A DNA stretch of 6,003 nt from an uncultured Actinomycetes bacterium (GCA_937902285.1 CALGTB010000081.1:1-6003); one strand, 5' to 3'. Shown: positions 1 to 5,562, counted from the stretch's first letter. Program-made: numbers and translations. Notes: generated by a model from the letters alone, not told the origin.

Positions 1-40
1 GACCGGCACGGCACTGGCCCGGTGTGCGGCCCCGGGGAGA

Positions 41-979
41 TCAGCGGGCTGCGCGGGCAAGGCGCTTGCGGCACTCCGTCTTCGCGATCCTGACGAACTT
101 CCCCGCGGCAGGAAGCGGAGTCGCCCCGTGCCGCAGGGCGATGAGGATCGTCCGGGGGTCCAGGGGCGGGTCCAGCTGCTTGACCACGATCCCCGGATCG
201 GCGGTGTCGACGGCGAGCAGGGGCATGACGGCCGGGCCCATGCCGGCGCGCACCATGCCCTGCATCGCCCCGTTGTCGTTGGAGCGGAACACGTAGCGCG
301 CCTTGACTCCCGTGGCCCGGAGCCCGTCGTCGATGGCGGTCTGGCAGTCGCAGTTGTGCTGACCGACCATGGGGATCCCGATGAGATCCCGCGTGGGGAA
401 CGTCCGGCCGCGGTTCGCCTTGGCGAGGTTGCTGTCCTTGGCGAGCACGACCACGAAGGGGTCGATCCCCAGCTCGATGATGTCGAGCCGGTTGTCCTCG
501 TAGGGCCCGGTCAGGAACGTCACGTCCAGCTCGCCGTCCATCAGGTCGTCGATGAGGCGCTCGTTGTCCGCATGCTCGACGAGATGGATGTCGAGATCGG
601 GCGCGGCCGTCCTCATCTCCAGCACGAGCTCGGGCAGCAGCTGCACCGACACGCTCTGGTAAGTGCCGACGATGAGACGACCCGCCGTGCCACTCGACAG
701 GTCCGACAGGTCGCGCTCGGCCGCGGAGAGCCGGTCGACCACGGCATCGGCATGCCTCAGCAGGACGCGGCCTGCTGGGGTGAGGGTGACCGGCCGGGGT
801 CCGCCCGGGCGATCGAAGAGCGCGACGCCGACCGCCTTCTCCAGCCCCGCGATCTGCTGGCTGATGGCGGCCTGCGAGAAGCCGAGGATGTCGGCCGCAC
901 CGACGAACGAGCCCTCCTCGGCGACGGCGCGCAGCGCGCGCAGGTGTCGGAACTCCACGTCGTCGAACGTCATGAGCAT
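41..979 (-). CDS. LysR-family transcriptional regulator
   Basis: This 312-residue protein is a DNA-binding regulator acting in the cytoplasm. The N-terminal winged helix-turn-helix spans about residues 8-68 (FRHLRALRAVAEEGSF, then AADILGFSQAAISQQIAGLE), the classic LysR pattern, followed by LTPAGRVLL at 66-74. A helical linker runs to about 95. The periplasmic-binding-protein-like effector domain runs from about 101 to 300 (RLIVGTYQSVSVQLLPEL near its start, MVRAGMGPAVMP at 242-253). The length is normal for the family. The effector is unknown and cannot be read from sequence. A C-D-C pair at 210-212 is noted. An in-frame ATG at 973 (residue 3) is an equally good start, and neither ATG has a clear ribosome site. 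The gene is divergent from the small gene at 1070, the usual arrangement for a LysR regulator and a target. Confidence 0.95.
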   Translation of the reverse strand: MLMTFDDVEFRHLRALRAVAEEGSFVGAADILGFSQAAISQQIAGLEKAVGVALFDRPGGPRPVTLTPAGRVLLRHADAVVDRLSAAERDLSDLSSGTAGRLIVGTYQSVSVQLLPELVLEMRTAAPDLDIHLVEHADNERLIDDLMDGELDVTFLTGPYEDNRLDIIELGIDPFVVVLAKDSNLAKANRGRTFPTRDLIGIPMVGQHNCDCQTAIDDGLRATGVKARYVFRSNDNGAMQGMVRAGMGPAVMPLLAVDTADPGIVVKQLDPPLDPRTILIALRHGATPLPAAGKFVRIAKTECRKRLARAAR

Positions 980-1003
980 CAGTCTAGATGATCGACACGA
1001 TCA
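978..1003. promoter_or_regulatory. Candidate LysR-type operator with half-sites every 11 bp
   Basis: ATCA at 978-981, TGAT at 989-992 and ATCA at 1000-1003 start exactly 11 bp apart, alternating in orientation. The first pair forms ATC-N9-GAT (978-992), which contains the T-N11-A core typical of LysR boxes. The second pair forms the perfect dyad TGATCG-ACA-CGATCA (989-1003). The elements lie between the LysR gene and the divergent small gene and touch the LysR start codon. This would fit autoregulation. The sequence pattern is seen; binding is inferred. Confidence 0.45.
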
Positions 1004-1028
1004 GTTTCCATCGCTTTTCTTTATGCAA

Positions 1029-1044
1029 AAGGGTCTCTACCCTT
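1029..1044 (+). promoter_or_regulatory. Short hairpin in the leader of the 90-residue gene
   Basis: AAGGGT-CTCT-ACCCTT is a perfect 6-bp stem with a 4-base loop, ending 11 bases before the ribosome site of the downstream gene. It lies in an AT-richer stretch. It could be an RNA leader structure or a DNA dyad for a repressor. The stretch TACCCT (1038-1043) inside it is also a weak -10-like element, so its role is open. Confidence 0.35.
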
Positions 1045-1055
1045 AGGGAAAGCCG

Positions 1056-1063
1056 AAAAGGAG
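1056..1063 (+). promoter_or_regulatory. Ribosome binding site of the 90-residue gene
   Basis: AAAAGGAG lies six bases before the ATG at 1070. It is one of the two strongest Shine-Dalgarno matches in the window and is the main reason to accept this small gene and its start. Confidence 0.8.
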
Positions 1064-1069
1064 CGCATC

Positions 1070-1342
1070 ATGACCACCACGACCACCACCTCAGCGATCG
1101 AGAGCCTGGGCTACGCCATCGAGGCCCGCGGGATCGACGCCGACCCCGTCACGCTGCTCCTGCTCGCCCACACGGCGCGAGACCTCGGAGTCAGCGACCT
1201 GCTCGTCAACGTCATGATCGACGAGGACCAGCCGGCGAACGCGCGCGTGCGTGCCTTCGCCCGCGTGTCGTCCGCCGTGTCGATGACCCTGAGCGACGAG
1301 GTCGTCGCCTCGGCCCAGCGCGAGCTCCTGCCCGCCTGCTGA
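1070..1342 (+). CDS. Small hypothetical protein, 90 residues, divergent from the LysR gene
   Basis: I do not recognise this protein. It is predicted soluble: no signal peptide and no convincing membrane segment, although TLLLLAHTARDLGVSDLLVNVMI at about 28-50 is hydrophobic and probably helical. Residues 2-7 are six threonines. The rest reads as amphipathic helices with few glycines. The only cysteine is the last residue (C90). The gene is supported by a strong ribosome site, its position divergent from a LysR regulator, and the perfect terminator-like stem just after its stop. A leader hairpin and a candidate LysR operator lie upstream, so regulation by the LysR protein is a reasonable guess. 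No function is proposed. Confidence 0.8.
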   Translation: MTTTTTTSAIESLGYAIEARGIDADPVTLLLLAHTARDLGVSDLLVNVMIDEDQPANARVRAFARVSSAVSMTLSDEVVASAQRELLPAC

Positions 1343-1361
1343 CCGACTGCTCCCTGAACGA

Positions 1362-1397
1362 CTGAAGGGGCGGGGCCTGATGGCCCCGCCCCTTCAG
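1362..1397. terminator. Bidirectional terminator between convergent genes
   Basis: CTGAAGGGGCGGGGCC pairs perfectly with GGCCCCGCCCCTTCAG across the loop TGAT, a 16-bp GC-rich stem. It sits between the stops of the 90-residue gene (plus) and the small membrane protein (minus). There is no U-tract on either side, which is common for actinobacterial terminators. A second hairpin, CAGCAT-GTGC-ATGCTG (1395-1410), shares three bases with it. Confidence 0.8.
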
Positions 1398-1416
1398 CAT
1401 GTGCATGCTGCGGTGG

Positions 1417-1851
1417 CTACTCCGTCTTCGCGACGGCGTGGCCGCCGGCCAGGCTGAGCACCGCGATGCCCAGCAGGATGAAGACGATGCCGACGCCGAT
1501 CGCCATGGCCGCGACGCCGAAGGCGACGACCGAGGTGAACAGCGATGCGCGCAGGAACGAGCCGTTCATGGCGACCTGACGCAGCGGGTCCTCGCGGTCG
1601 AGCTCGGAGTAGGTCTTGCCACCCGTCGCCTCGAGCGCGTGGGTCTCGATGATCTGGGCCTCGCAGTAGGCGGCGAACGGGCCGGACACGGTCGATCCAC
1701 CGAGGCACGCGTCCTCAGACACGACGATCCGCTCGTTCGACAGGGTGCTGCTGACCTGGGCGTAGGTGACTGCGCCGGCGATGACCATGACTGCACCGAT
1801 CACCATGACCACGATGCTGATCCACTTGGCGGTGCCTGACTTACCTGACAT
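1417..1851 (-). CDS. Small integral membrane protein of the actinobacterial family often mislabelled 'LigA'
   Basis: This 144-residue membrane protein has unknown function. One transmembrane helix spans about residues 9-33 (WISIVVMVIGAVMVIAGAV). A polar region of about 70 residues follows, probably outside the cell, with two cysteines (C49, C63) that could form a disulfide. It contains the run HALEATGGKTYSELDREDPL (71-90). A long hydrophobic C-terminal stretch (about 104-136) could be one or two helices. From memory, similar proteins in Nocardioides and relatives carry the name 'aromatic ring-opening dioxygenase LigA'. Nothing here looks like a dioxygenase: the protein is short and largely membrane-embedded. 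The start at 1851 is chosen over an ATG at 1881 because GAGGAGGA lies five bases before it. It is transcribed alone, towards the shared terminator. Confidence 0.9.
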   Translation of the reverse strand: MSGKSGTAKWISIVVMVIGAVMVIAGAVTYAQVSSTLSNERIVVSEDACLGGSTVSGPFAAYCEAQIIETHALEATGGKTYSELDREDPLRQVAMNGSFLRASLFTSVVAFGVAAMAIGVGIVFILLGIAVLSLAGGHAVAKTE

Positions 1852-1856
1852 GTGCG

Positions 1857-1864
1857 TCCTCCTC
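1857..1864 (-). promoter_or_regulatory. Ribosome binding site of the small membrane protein
   Basis: Read on the minus strand this is GAGGAGGA, five bases before the ATG at 1851. It decides this start over the in-frame ATG at 1881, which would add ten residues (MSWYMPRRTH) and has no such site. Confidence 0.85.
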
Positions 1865-1897
1865 GGCATGTACCAGCTCACTGCTGATAGTTGAACC

Positions 1898-1929
1898 TTG
1901 TCCTAGTCAGGAGGCCGTGCATAGGACAA
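1898..1929. promoter_or_regulatory. Inverted repeat TTGTCCTA-N16-TAGGACAA, candidate operator
   Basis: Two perfect 8-base arms (1898-1905 and 1922-1929) lie 24 bp apart, 47-78 bases upstream of the membrane-protein start on the minus strand. The gap is AT-richer than the flanking genes and should hold that gene's promoter, although I could not place clear -35 and -10 boxes. The long spacer argues for a protein-binding site more than an RNA hairpin. The symmetry is seen; its use is inferred. Confidence 0.4.
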
Positions 1930-1956
1930 AGAGACCCAAATAGTGCTTTAACAGCA

Positions 1957-1968
1957 AGGTCGGGACCT
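1957..1968. repeat. Palindrome AGGTC-GG-GACCT at the kinase stop codon
   Basis: This perfect 5-bp dyad with a 2-base centre overlaps the TAG stop of the histidine kinase. It is too tight to make a good terminator hairpin. It may be a weak operator for the membrane-protein gene downstream on the same strand, or chance. No other terminator is visible after the kinase gene. Confidence 0.25.
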
Positions 1969-3079
1969 AAGTCACCGAGTCGCGCGTCCCCAAGGTCCCG
2001 CGTCGACGTGACGCTGGGGCATGTGCGGGCGATGCCTGCGGGGCCGCGCCCGCCATCGGCAGCCGGATGGTGAAGGTGGCGCCCTGCCCCGCACCGGCGC
2101 TCTGGGCCGTGACGGTGCCGCCATGGTCGCTCACGATGGCCCGGGCGATGGTCAGCCCCAGGCCGCTGCCGCTGCCGTCGCCCGACCGCCGCGAGGTGTC
2201 CACCCGGTGGAATCGGGCGAACACCGTCTCGAGCTGGTCGCGAGGGATGCCGTCACCGTCGTCGGTGACGCGGATGACGGCGAAGCGCGCCTCGGCCGTG
2301 AGCGCGAGGGACACGTGGCCGCCCTCGTGGGTGTGCCGAAGCGCGTTGTCGAGGAGGTTGGCAAGAACCTGCTTCAGCCGGTCGGCGTCGACCCGGACGA
2401 CGGCGGGCCGGTCGGTGCCCGTGGTCGACACCTCGATCCCCTTGGCCCGGGATCGCGGGATGACGGCCTCCGCGGCCGCGACGACCACCTCAGCGAGATC
2501 GGTGTCCTCGAGCTTGAGGTTGAGGGCGTGCTCCTCAGCCGCGGCTGTCTCGCGCAGGTCGGCCGTCAGCCGCCGCAGGCGGGAGACCTGGTCGCGCATG
2601 GTCGACCACGAGGCGGCGTCGGGCTGGACGACCCCGTCCTCGAGCCCATCGATGTACGCCTCGAGCGTGGCGAGCGGGGTGCGGATCTCGTGGGCCAGGT
2701 CGGACAGCAGCCGGATCCGGGAGGCCTCGGTGTCCGACAGTCGTCCCGACATGCGCCGGAAGGCGTCCGACAGCCGCTGCAGCTCGATGCTGACGCCGGC
2801 GTCGGGGATCTCGACGGAGTAGGTGCCAGACGCCACCGCCTCGGCAGCGTCGGCCAGCGCCTCGATGGGCCGTGCCACCCTCCGAGCGAGGAACCATGAG
2901 GCGATCCCGGCCGCCACGACGGACGTGGCCGCAGCCACCACCAGGGACGCGGCGACCGGCACGGCGAACGGCCCGTTCTGCGCCAACTCGGCCGTGGCGA
3001 TCCACGTGAGCGTGACCACGCCGACCACCGCGCCGAGCAGCAGCATCAGCCGGGTGAAGAAGTGGGAGGGCGAGCGCAT
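1967..3079 (-). CDS. Two-component sensor histidine kinase with HAMP domain
   Basis: This 370-residue membrane kinase autophosphorylates and passes the phosphate to the regulator encoded just upstream. Two transmembrane helices (about 10-30 and 38-64) enclose an outside loop of fewer than ten residues (around ELAQNGPF). A HAMP linker spans about 65-117. The H-box LSDLAHEIRTPL carries the phospho-acceptor H130. The ATPase domain shows an N-box (NLLDNALRHT, 241-250), G1 (DDGDGIP, 273-279), an F-box (FARFHRVD, 287-294) and G2 (GSGSGLGLT, 302-310). An Ala/Pro/Arg-rich tail of about 28 residues follows. The ATG at 3079 is chosen because it overlaps the regulator stop by one base (TGATG), which suggests coupled translation. 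The open frame upstream is an Arg/Pro-rich shadow of the regulator gene. With almost no outside domain, it probably senses the membrane or a partner protein (inference). Confidence 0.95.
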   Translation of the reverse strand: MRSPSHFFTRLMLLLGAVVGVVTLTWIATAELAQNGPFAVPVAASLVVAAATSVVAAGIASWFLARRVARPIEALADAAEAVASGTYSVEIPDAGVSIELQRLSDAFRRMSGRLSDTEASRIRLLSDLAHEIRTPLATLEAYIDGLEDGVVQPDAASWSTMRDQVSRLRRLTADLRETAAAEEHALNLKLEDTDLAEVVVAAAEAVIPRSRAKGIEVSTTGTDRPAVVRVDADRLKQVLANLLDNALRHTHEGGHVSLALTAEARFAVIRVTDDGDGIPRDQLETVFARFHRVDTSRRSGDGSGSGLGLTIARAIVSDHGGTVTAQSAGAGQGATFTIRLPMAGAAPQASPAHAPASRRRGTLGTRDSVT

Positions 3080-3771
3080 CAGCCGGTTCCGAGGCCGTAG
3101 CCGACGCCACGGACGGTGCGGATGAACCGGGGCTCCGCCGCATCGTCGCCCAGCTTGCGGCGCAGGTGGCCGATGTGGACGTCGACGACATGCTCGTCGC
3201 CGTACCAGTCGGCCCCCCACACCTCGTCGATGAGCTGCCGGCGCGGCAGCGCTGCTCGGGGTCGAACCACCATGGCGGCCAGCAGGTCGAACTCCGTGCG
3301 GGTCAGGTCGACCGCCTCGCCGTCGACCGAGACCACGCGCGCTTCGAGGTCGACCTCGAGGTTCCCCACGACGACCGACTCCGGGGCGGGCGCCTGGCTC
3401 GGCCGCGGCCGGCGGAGCATGGCCCTGATCCGGGCGATCAGCTCGCGCGGCGAGAAGGGCTTCACGAGGTAGTCGTCGGCGCCGACCGAGAGGCCCACGA
3501 TCTTGTCGACCTCCTCGTCGCGGGCCGTCAGGATGATGACGTAGGCGTCGGTGAACTGCCGGATCTGCCGGCAGACCTCGATGCCGTCGATCCCCGGCAG
3601 CATGAGGTCCAGGAGCACCAGGCTGGGGGAGTCCTGCCGGGCGCGCTCGACCGCGCTGGGCCCGTCGAAGGCCTGCACGACCTCGAATCCCTCGCGCTCG
3701 AGGTAGCTCGTGATCACGCCCACGAGGGCGCGCTCGTCGTCGACCACGAGCACCCGGACTGTCTCCGCCAT
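3079..3771 (-). CDS. OmpR/PhoB-family response regulator
   Basis: This 230-residue transcription factor is the partner of the kinase that follows it. The receiver domain (about 5-120) has the acidic pair D11/D12, the phospho-acceptor D55 in LVLLDLMLPG, T82 in ILTA and K104 in VKPFSPREL. A linker rich in Pro and Ala (121-132) leads to a winged-helix DNA-binding domain (about 133-228), with LTRTEFDLLAAMV, VDVHIGHLRRKLG and IRTVRGVGYGL as expected. All key residues are present. The start at 3771 places VRVLVVDDE at the usual distance from the N-terminus. An in-frame ATG at 3804 would add 11 residues but falls inside the direct repeat at 3799-3815. Neither start has a strong ribosome site. The adjacent hydrolase gene is a likely target (inference). 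Confidence 0.95.
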   Translation of the reverse strand: MAETVRVLVVDDERALVGVITSYLEREGFEVVQAFDGPSAVERARQDSPSLVLLDLMLPGIDGIEVCRQIRQFTDAYVIILTARDEEVDKIVGLSVGADDYLVKPFSPRELIARIRAMLRRPRPSQAPAPESVVVGNLEVDLEARVVSVDGEAVDLTRTEFDLLAAMVVRPRAALPRRQLIDEVWGADWYGDEHVVDVHIGHLRRKLGDDAAEPRFIRTVRGVGYGLGTG

Positions 3772-3798
3772 GAGGGCATTGTCCGGCCTGACGGGGAC

Positions 3799-3815
3799 CT
3801 TCATCGAATCTTCAT
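3799..3815. promoter_or_regulatory. Candidate response-regulator box, CTTCAT-N5-CTTCAT
   Basis: CTTCAT occurs at 3799-3804 and again at 3810-3815, an exact 11-bp repeat in the gap between the regulator gene and the divergent hydrolase. OmpR/PhoB-family regulators bind head-to-tail 6-7 bp repeats with this spacing, so this may control both genes. A caution is that on the minus strand each copy reads ATGAAG. One copy contains the alternative regulator ATG (3804), and the other could supply a weak GAAG ribosome site for it. Confidence 0.5.
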
Positions 3816-3861
3816 GGTTCGTGGCGAGAACTGCGGGGGCACGGAGGGCATGGTGGTTCAC

Positions 3862-5004
3862 ATGCAGCGGCGGCGAACGGTGATGGCTGGTGTCCTCGCC
3901 GGAGCCCTGGTCCTCTCCCTGGTGTCCCTGTCGACCTCGTCGGCCGCCCCCAGCAAGGACCTCAAGGAGGTCGCGCAGCAGGTTCGCGAGCTCCAGATGG
4001 CGGCCGAGGCGGCGCACGAGCGCGCCAGCAACGCGCAGGCGCGCCTCAACGGCATCTCGTCGGAGCTCGATGCGATCCAGAACAAGGCCGAGCGCGAGCG
4101 GGCCGACCTGCGCATGGCCATGACGACCATCGACGACATCGCCCGGGCGGCCTACTCCAGCGGGGGCATGGACCCCACGCTCGAAGTCCTCATGGCCGAC
4201 GACCCGGGCGAGTTCCTGGTGCAGGCCGCCGTGATGAGCCAGTTGCAGCAGACCCAGATCGCCCAGCTGCGCCGTGCCCAGACCACGCGCCTGCGGCTGG
4301 CGCAGACCGAGGCCGAGATCAGCGACCGCGAGTCGTCGGCCCAGCAGGCGCGCGACGAGATGGCCGCGGCCCAGTCCGATGCCGCCGCCCAGCTCTCCGC
4401 CGCCGAGGAGGTGCTCGCCGGCCTCCAGGAGGAGGAGCGCCAGCGCCTCGAGAAGCTCGCTGAGGAGCGACGCCAGCAGCAGATCGCCGACGCGGCTGCG
4501 GCCGCGAAGGCGGCGCAGGACGCGCAGGACGCCGCGGCGTCGACCAACGGATCGGGCGACAACGGCGGCTCGTCGGGCGACAGCGGCGGCTCGTCCGGTG
4601 GCGGGGCGGCGGAGTCCGGCGGCGGATTCACCGGCGGATCACGCGCCCAGGTCGCCATCCAGTACGCCCTCGCCCAGGTGGGCGACCCGTACTCGTACAG
4701 CGCGAATCCGCCCACCAGCTGGGACTGCTCCAAGCTCACCACAGCGGCGTGGGCGCAGGCGGGCGTCGGCCTCACGGCCATCAGCTACGCGCAGTTCGAC
4801 CAGACCCAGCGCATCCCGGTCAGCGACATCCAGCCCGGCGACCTCGTCTTCTACTTCGGCAGCGGTGCGCACCACGTGGGCATGTACATCGGCGGCGGCA
4901 AGATGGTGCACGCCGCCAATCCCAGTGACGGTGTCGAGATCACGGACTTCCTGGGGCCCTGGTACGGCGACCGCTTCAGCGGCGTCGGCCGCGTCATCGG
5001 CTGA
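3862..5004 (+). CDS. Secreted NlpC/P60 peptidoglycan hydrolase with coiled-coil N-terminal region
   Basis: This 380-residue exported enzyme probably cleaves peptide stems of peptidoglycan. A signal peptide (MQRRRTV, then a hydrophobic core to about 24 and SSAAP) is probably cleaved near residue 29. Two long Glu/Gln/Ala-rich helical regions (about 31-95 and 118-225), as in RipA-like hydrolases, flank a short break (YSSGGMDP). A Gly/Ser linker (228-259) leads to the NlpC/P60 domain (about 260-380). The catalytic Cys is C289 in WDCSKL, the His is H338 in HHVGMYIGGG, and the third residue is probably H350 in MVHA. The motif is unusual: families typically read DCSGL, and a WGG-type sequence usually precedes it, where this has YSYSAN. 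The start is uncertain: ATG at 3850, GTG at 3853 and ATG at 3814 are in frame. 3862 gives the cleanest signal peptide, with GGTGG five bases upstream. Confidence 0.93.
   Translation: MQRRRTVMAGVLAGALVLSLVSLSTSSAAPSKDLKEVAQQVRELQMAAEAAHERASNAQARLNGISSELDAIQNKAERERADLRMAMTTIDDIARAAYSSGGMDPTLEVLMADDPGEFLVQAAVMSQLQQTQIAQLRRAQTTRLRLAQTEAEISDRESSAQQARDEMAAAQSDAAAQLSAAEEVLAGLQEEERQRLEKLAEERRQQQIADAAAAAKAAQDAQDAAASTNGSGDNGGSSGDSGGSSGGGAAESGGGFTGGSRAQVAIQYALAQVGDPYSYSANPPTSWDCSKLTTAAWAQAGVGLTAISYAQFDQTQRIPVSDIQPGDLVFYFGSGAHHVGMYIGGGKMVHAANPSDGVEITDFLGPWYGDRFSGVGRVIG
4554..4595 (+). repeat. Tandem 21-bp repeat in the hydrolase linker
   Basis: Two adjacent 21-base units (4554-4574 and 4575-4595) differ by one base, AAC versus AGC. 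They encode GDNGGSS and GDSGGSS within the flexible linker between the coiled coil and the catalytic domain. Such a repeat can change copy number by slippage and so vary linker length. A smaller tandem repeat, GCGCAGGAC twice (4513-4530, Ala-Gln-Asp), lies just upstream. Confidence 0.75.
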
Positions 5005-5019
5005 CCGGCGCCGCCTGCA

Positions 5020-5042
5020 CGCACTGCACTCGGTGCAGTGCG
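5020..5042. terminator. Bidirectional terminator hairpin between hydrolase and flavodoxin genes
   Basis: CGCACTGCAC-TCG-GTGCAGTGCG is a perfect 10-bp stem between the hydrolase stop (5004) and the flavodoxin stop (5050), which face each other. There is no U-tract. The right arm recurs at 5059-5068, so an alternative longer-range pairing is possible. Confidence 0.65.
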
Positions 5043-5049
5043 CATGCCG

Positions 5050-5562
5050 TCACACGTGGTGCAGTGCGAGTGCCGCCGCGACGGCCCTGCCCCAGACCCG
5101 CGCATTGTCGAGTTCACCGGTGACAAGCGGTCCCGGCGTCCCCGTCACCCAGAACGTGTGCGGCTCGACGACGAGGTGGAACCCCTTGTGCCGCAGGCGC
5201 TTCCCGATGCCACGGGCCGCTGACCCCGGAACCCTGGCCGGAGCCACGCGCGTGTCGAACGCCGCCGCGGACATCGCCGTCGTCGGCGCGGGCAGCGCGT
5301 CGAGCCATTCCCGGACGCCGATCCGGTCGGACAGCACGTGGCCGTCGGGCGACTGCTGGCGGGCGGACTCGCGGGTGCTCTCCCGGGTGAGGCCGAAGGC
5401 GTGGGTGGGACCGCCCACGACGAGGACATCGAGATCGCCGGCGATCACCGGGCTGGTGCCCACCTCCGCGACGACCGTGCCGTCGCCGAGCCCTTCCGCC
5501 ACCGCCTCCGCGATGGCCCGGGTGTTGCCGAACATGGATTCGTACACGACGAGTGCATGCAT
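5050..5562 (-). CDS. Flavodoxin-family protein (FMN-binding)
   Basis: This 170-residue cytoplasmic electron-transfer protein probably binds FMN. The first strand (HALVVYE) leads into the phosphate-binding loop SMFGNT at 9-14, followed by the helix RAIAEAVAEGL. A second strand (LDVLVVGGPTHAFGLTR, 44-60) ends in the GGPTHAFG loop typical of actinobacterial flavodoxin-like proteins. A third conserved piece is AAFDTR (100-105), and the C-terminal part contains FHLVVEPHTFWVTGTPGPL (128-146). The redox partner is unknown. The start at 5562 is chosen because the flavodoxin fold begins right after it and AAGGGG lies eight bases upstream. An in-frame ATG at 5598 would add 12 residues with no fold. It follows the dehydrogenase gene on the same strand after 113 bases, so co-transcription is possible but not certain. 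Confidence 0.93.
   Translation of the reverse strand: MHALVVYESMFGNTRAIAEAVAEGLGDGTVVAEVGTSPVIAGDLDVLVVGGPTHAFGLTRESTRESARQQSPDGHVLSDRIGVREWLDALPAPTTAMSAAAFDTRVAPARVPGSAARGIGKRLRHKGFHLVVEPHTFWVTGTPGPLVTGELDNARVWGRAVAAALALHHV
5058..5068 (+). repeat. Second copy of the hairpin arm, inside the flavodoxin 3' end
   Basis: GGTGCAGTGCG at 5032-5042 is repeated exactly here, 26 bases on. On the minus strand this copy encodes the A-L-H-H residues near the flavodoxin C-terminus. It could pair with the left hairpin arm at 5020-5029. Confidence 0.5.

Noticed and set aside
1..40. Possible end of another gene left of the LysR gene
   Set aside because: Forty bases with no clear stop codon, motif or hairpin are too little to assign.
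128..991. Plus-strand open frame of 287 residues over the LysR gene
   Set aside because: It is antisense to a complete LysR protein, has no recognisable domain, and is of His/Arg/Gly/Val-rich composition typical of shadow frames in GC-rich DNA.
3080..3220. N-terminal extension of the histidine kinase frame
   Set aside because: It is Arg/Pro-rich and lies inside the response-regulator gene. The ATG at 3079 overlapping the regulator stop gives a normal kinase start.
3779..3784. TTGTCC as a copy of the TTGTCCTA element found at 1898
   Set aside because: Only six bases match and there is no second arm, so chance is a sufficient explanation.
3166..3861. Long N-terminal extension of the hydrolase frame
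   Set aside because: It is antisense to the response regulator, and a proper signal peptide begins only at about 3850-3862.
4152..4781. Minus-strand open frame of 209 residues, rich in Ser/Ala/Cys/Trp
   Set aside because: It is antisense to the coiled-coil and linker part of the hydrolase. Its composition is that of complement codons and there is no domain.
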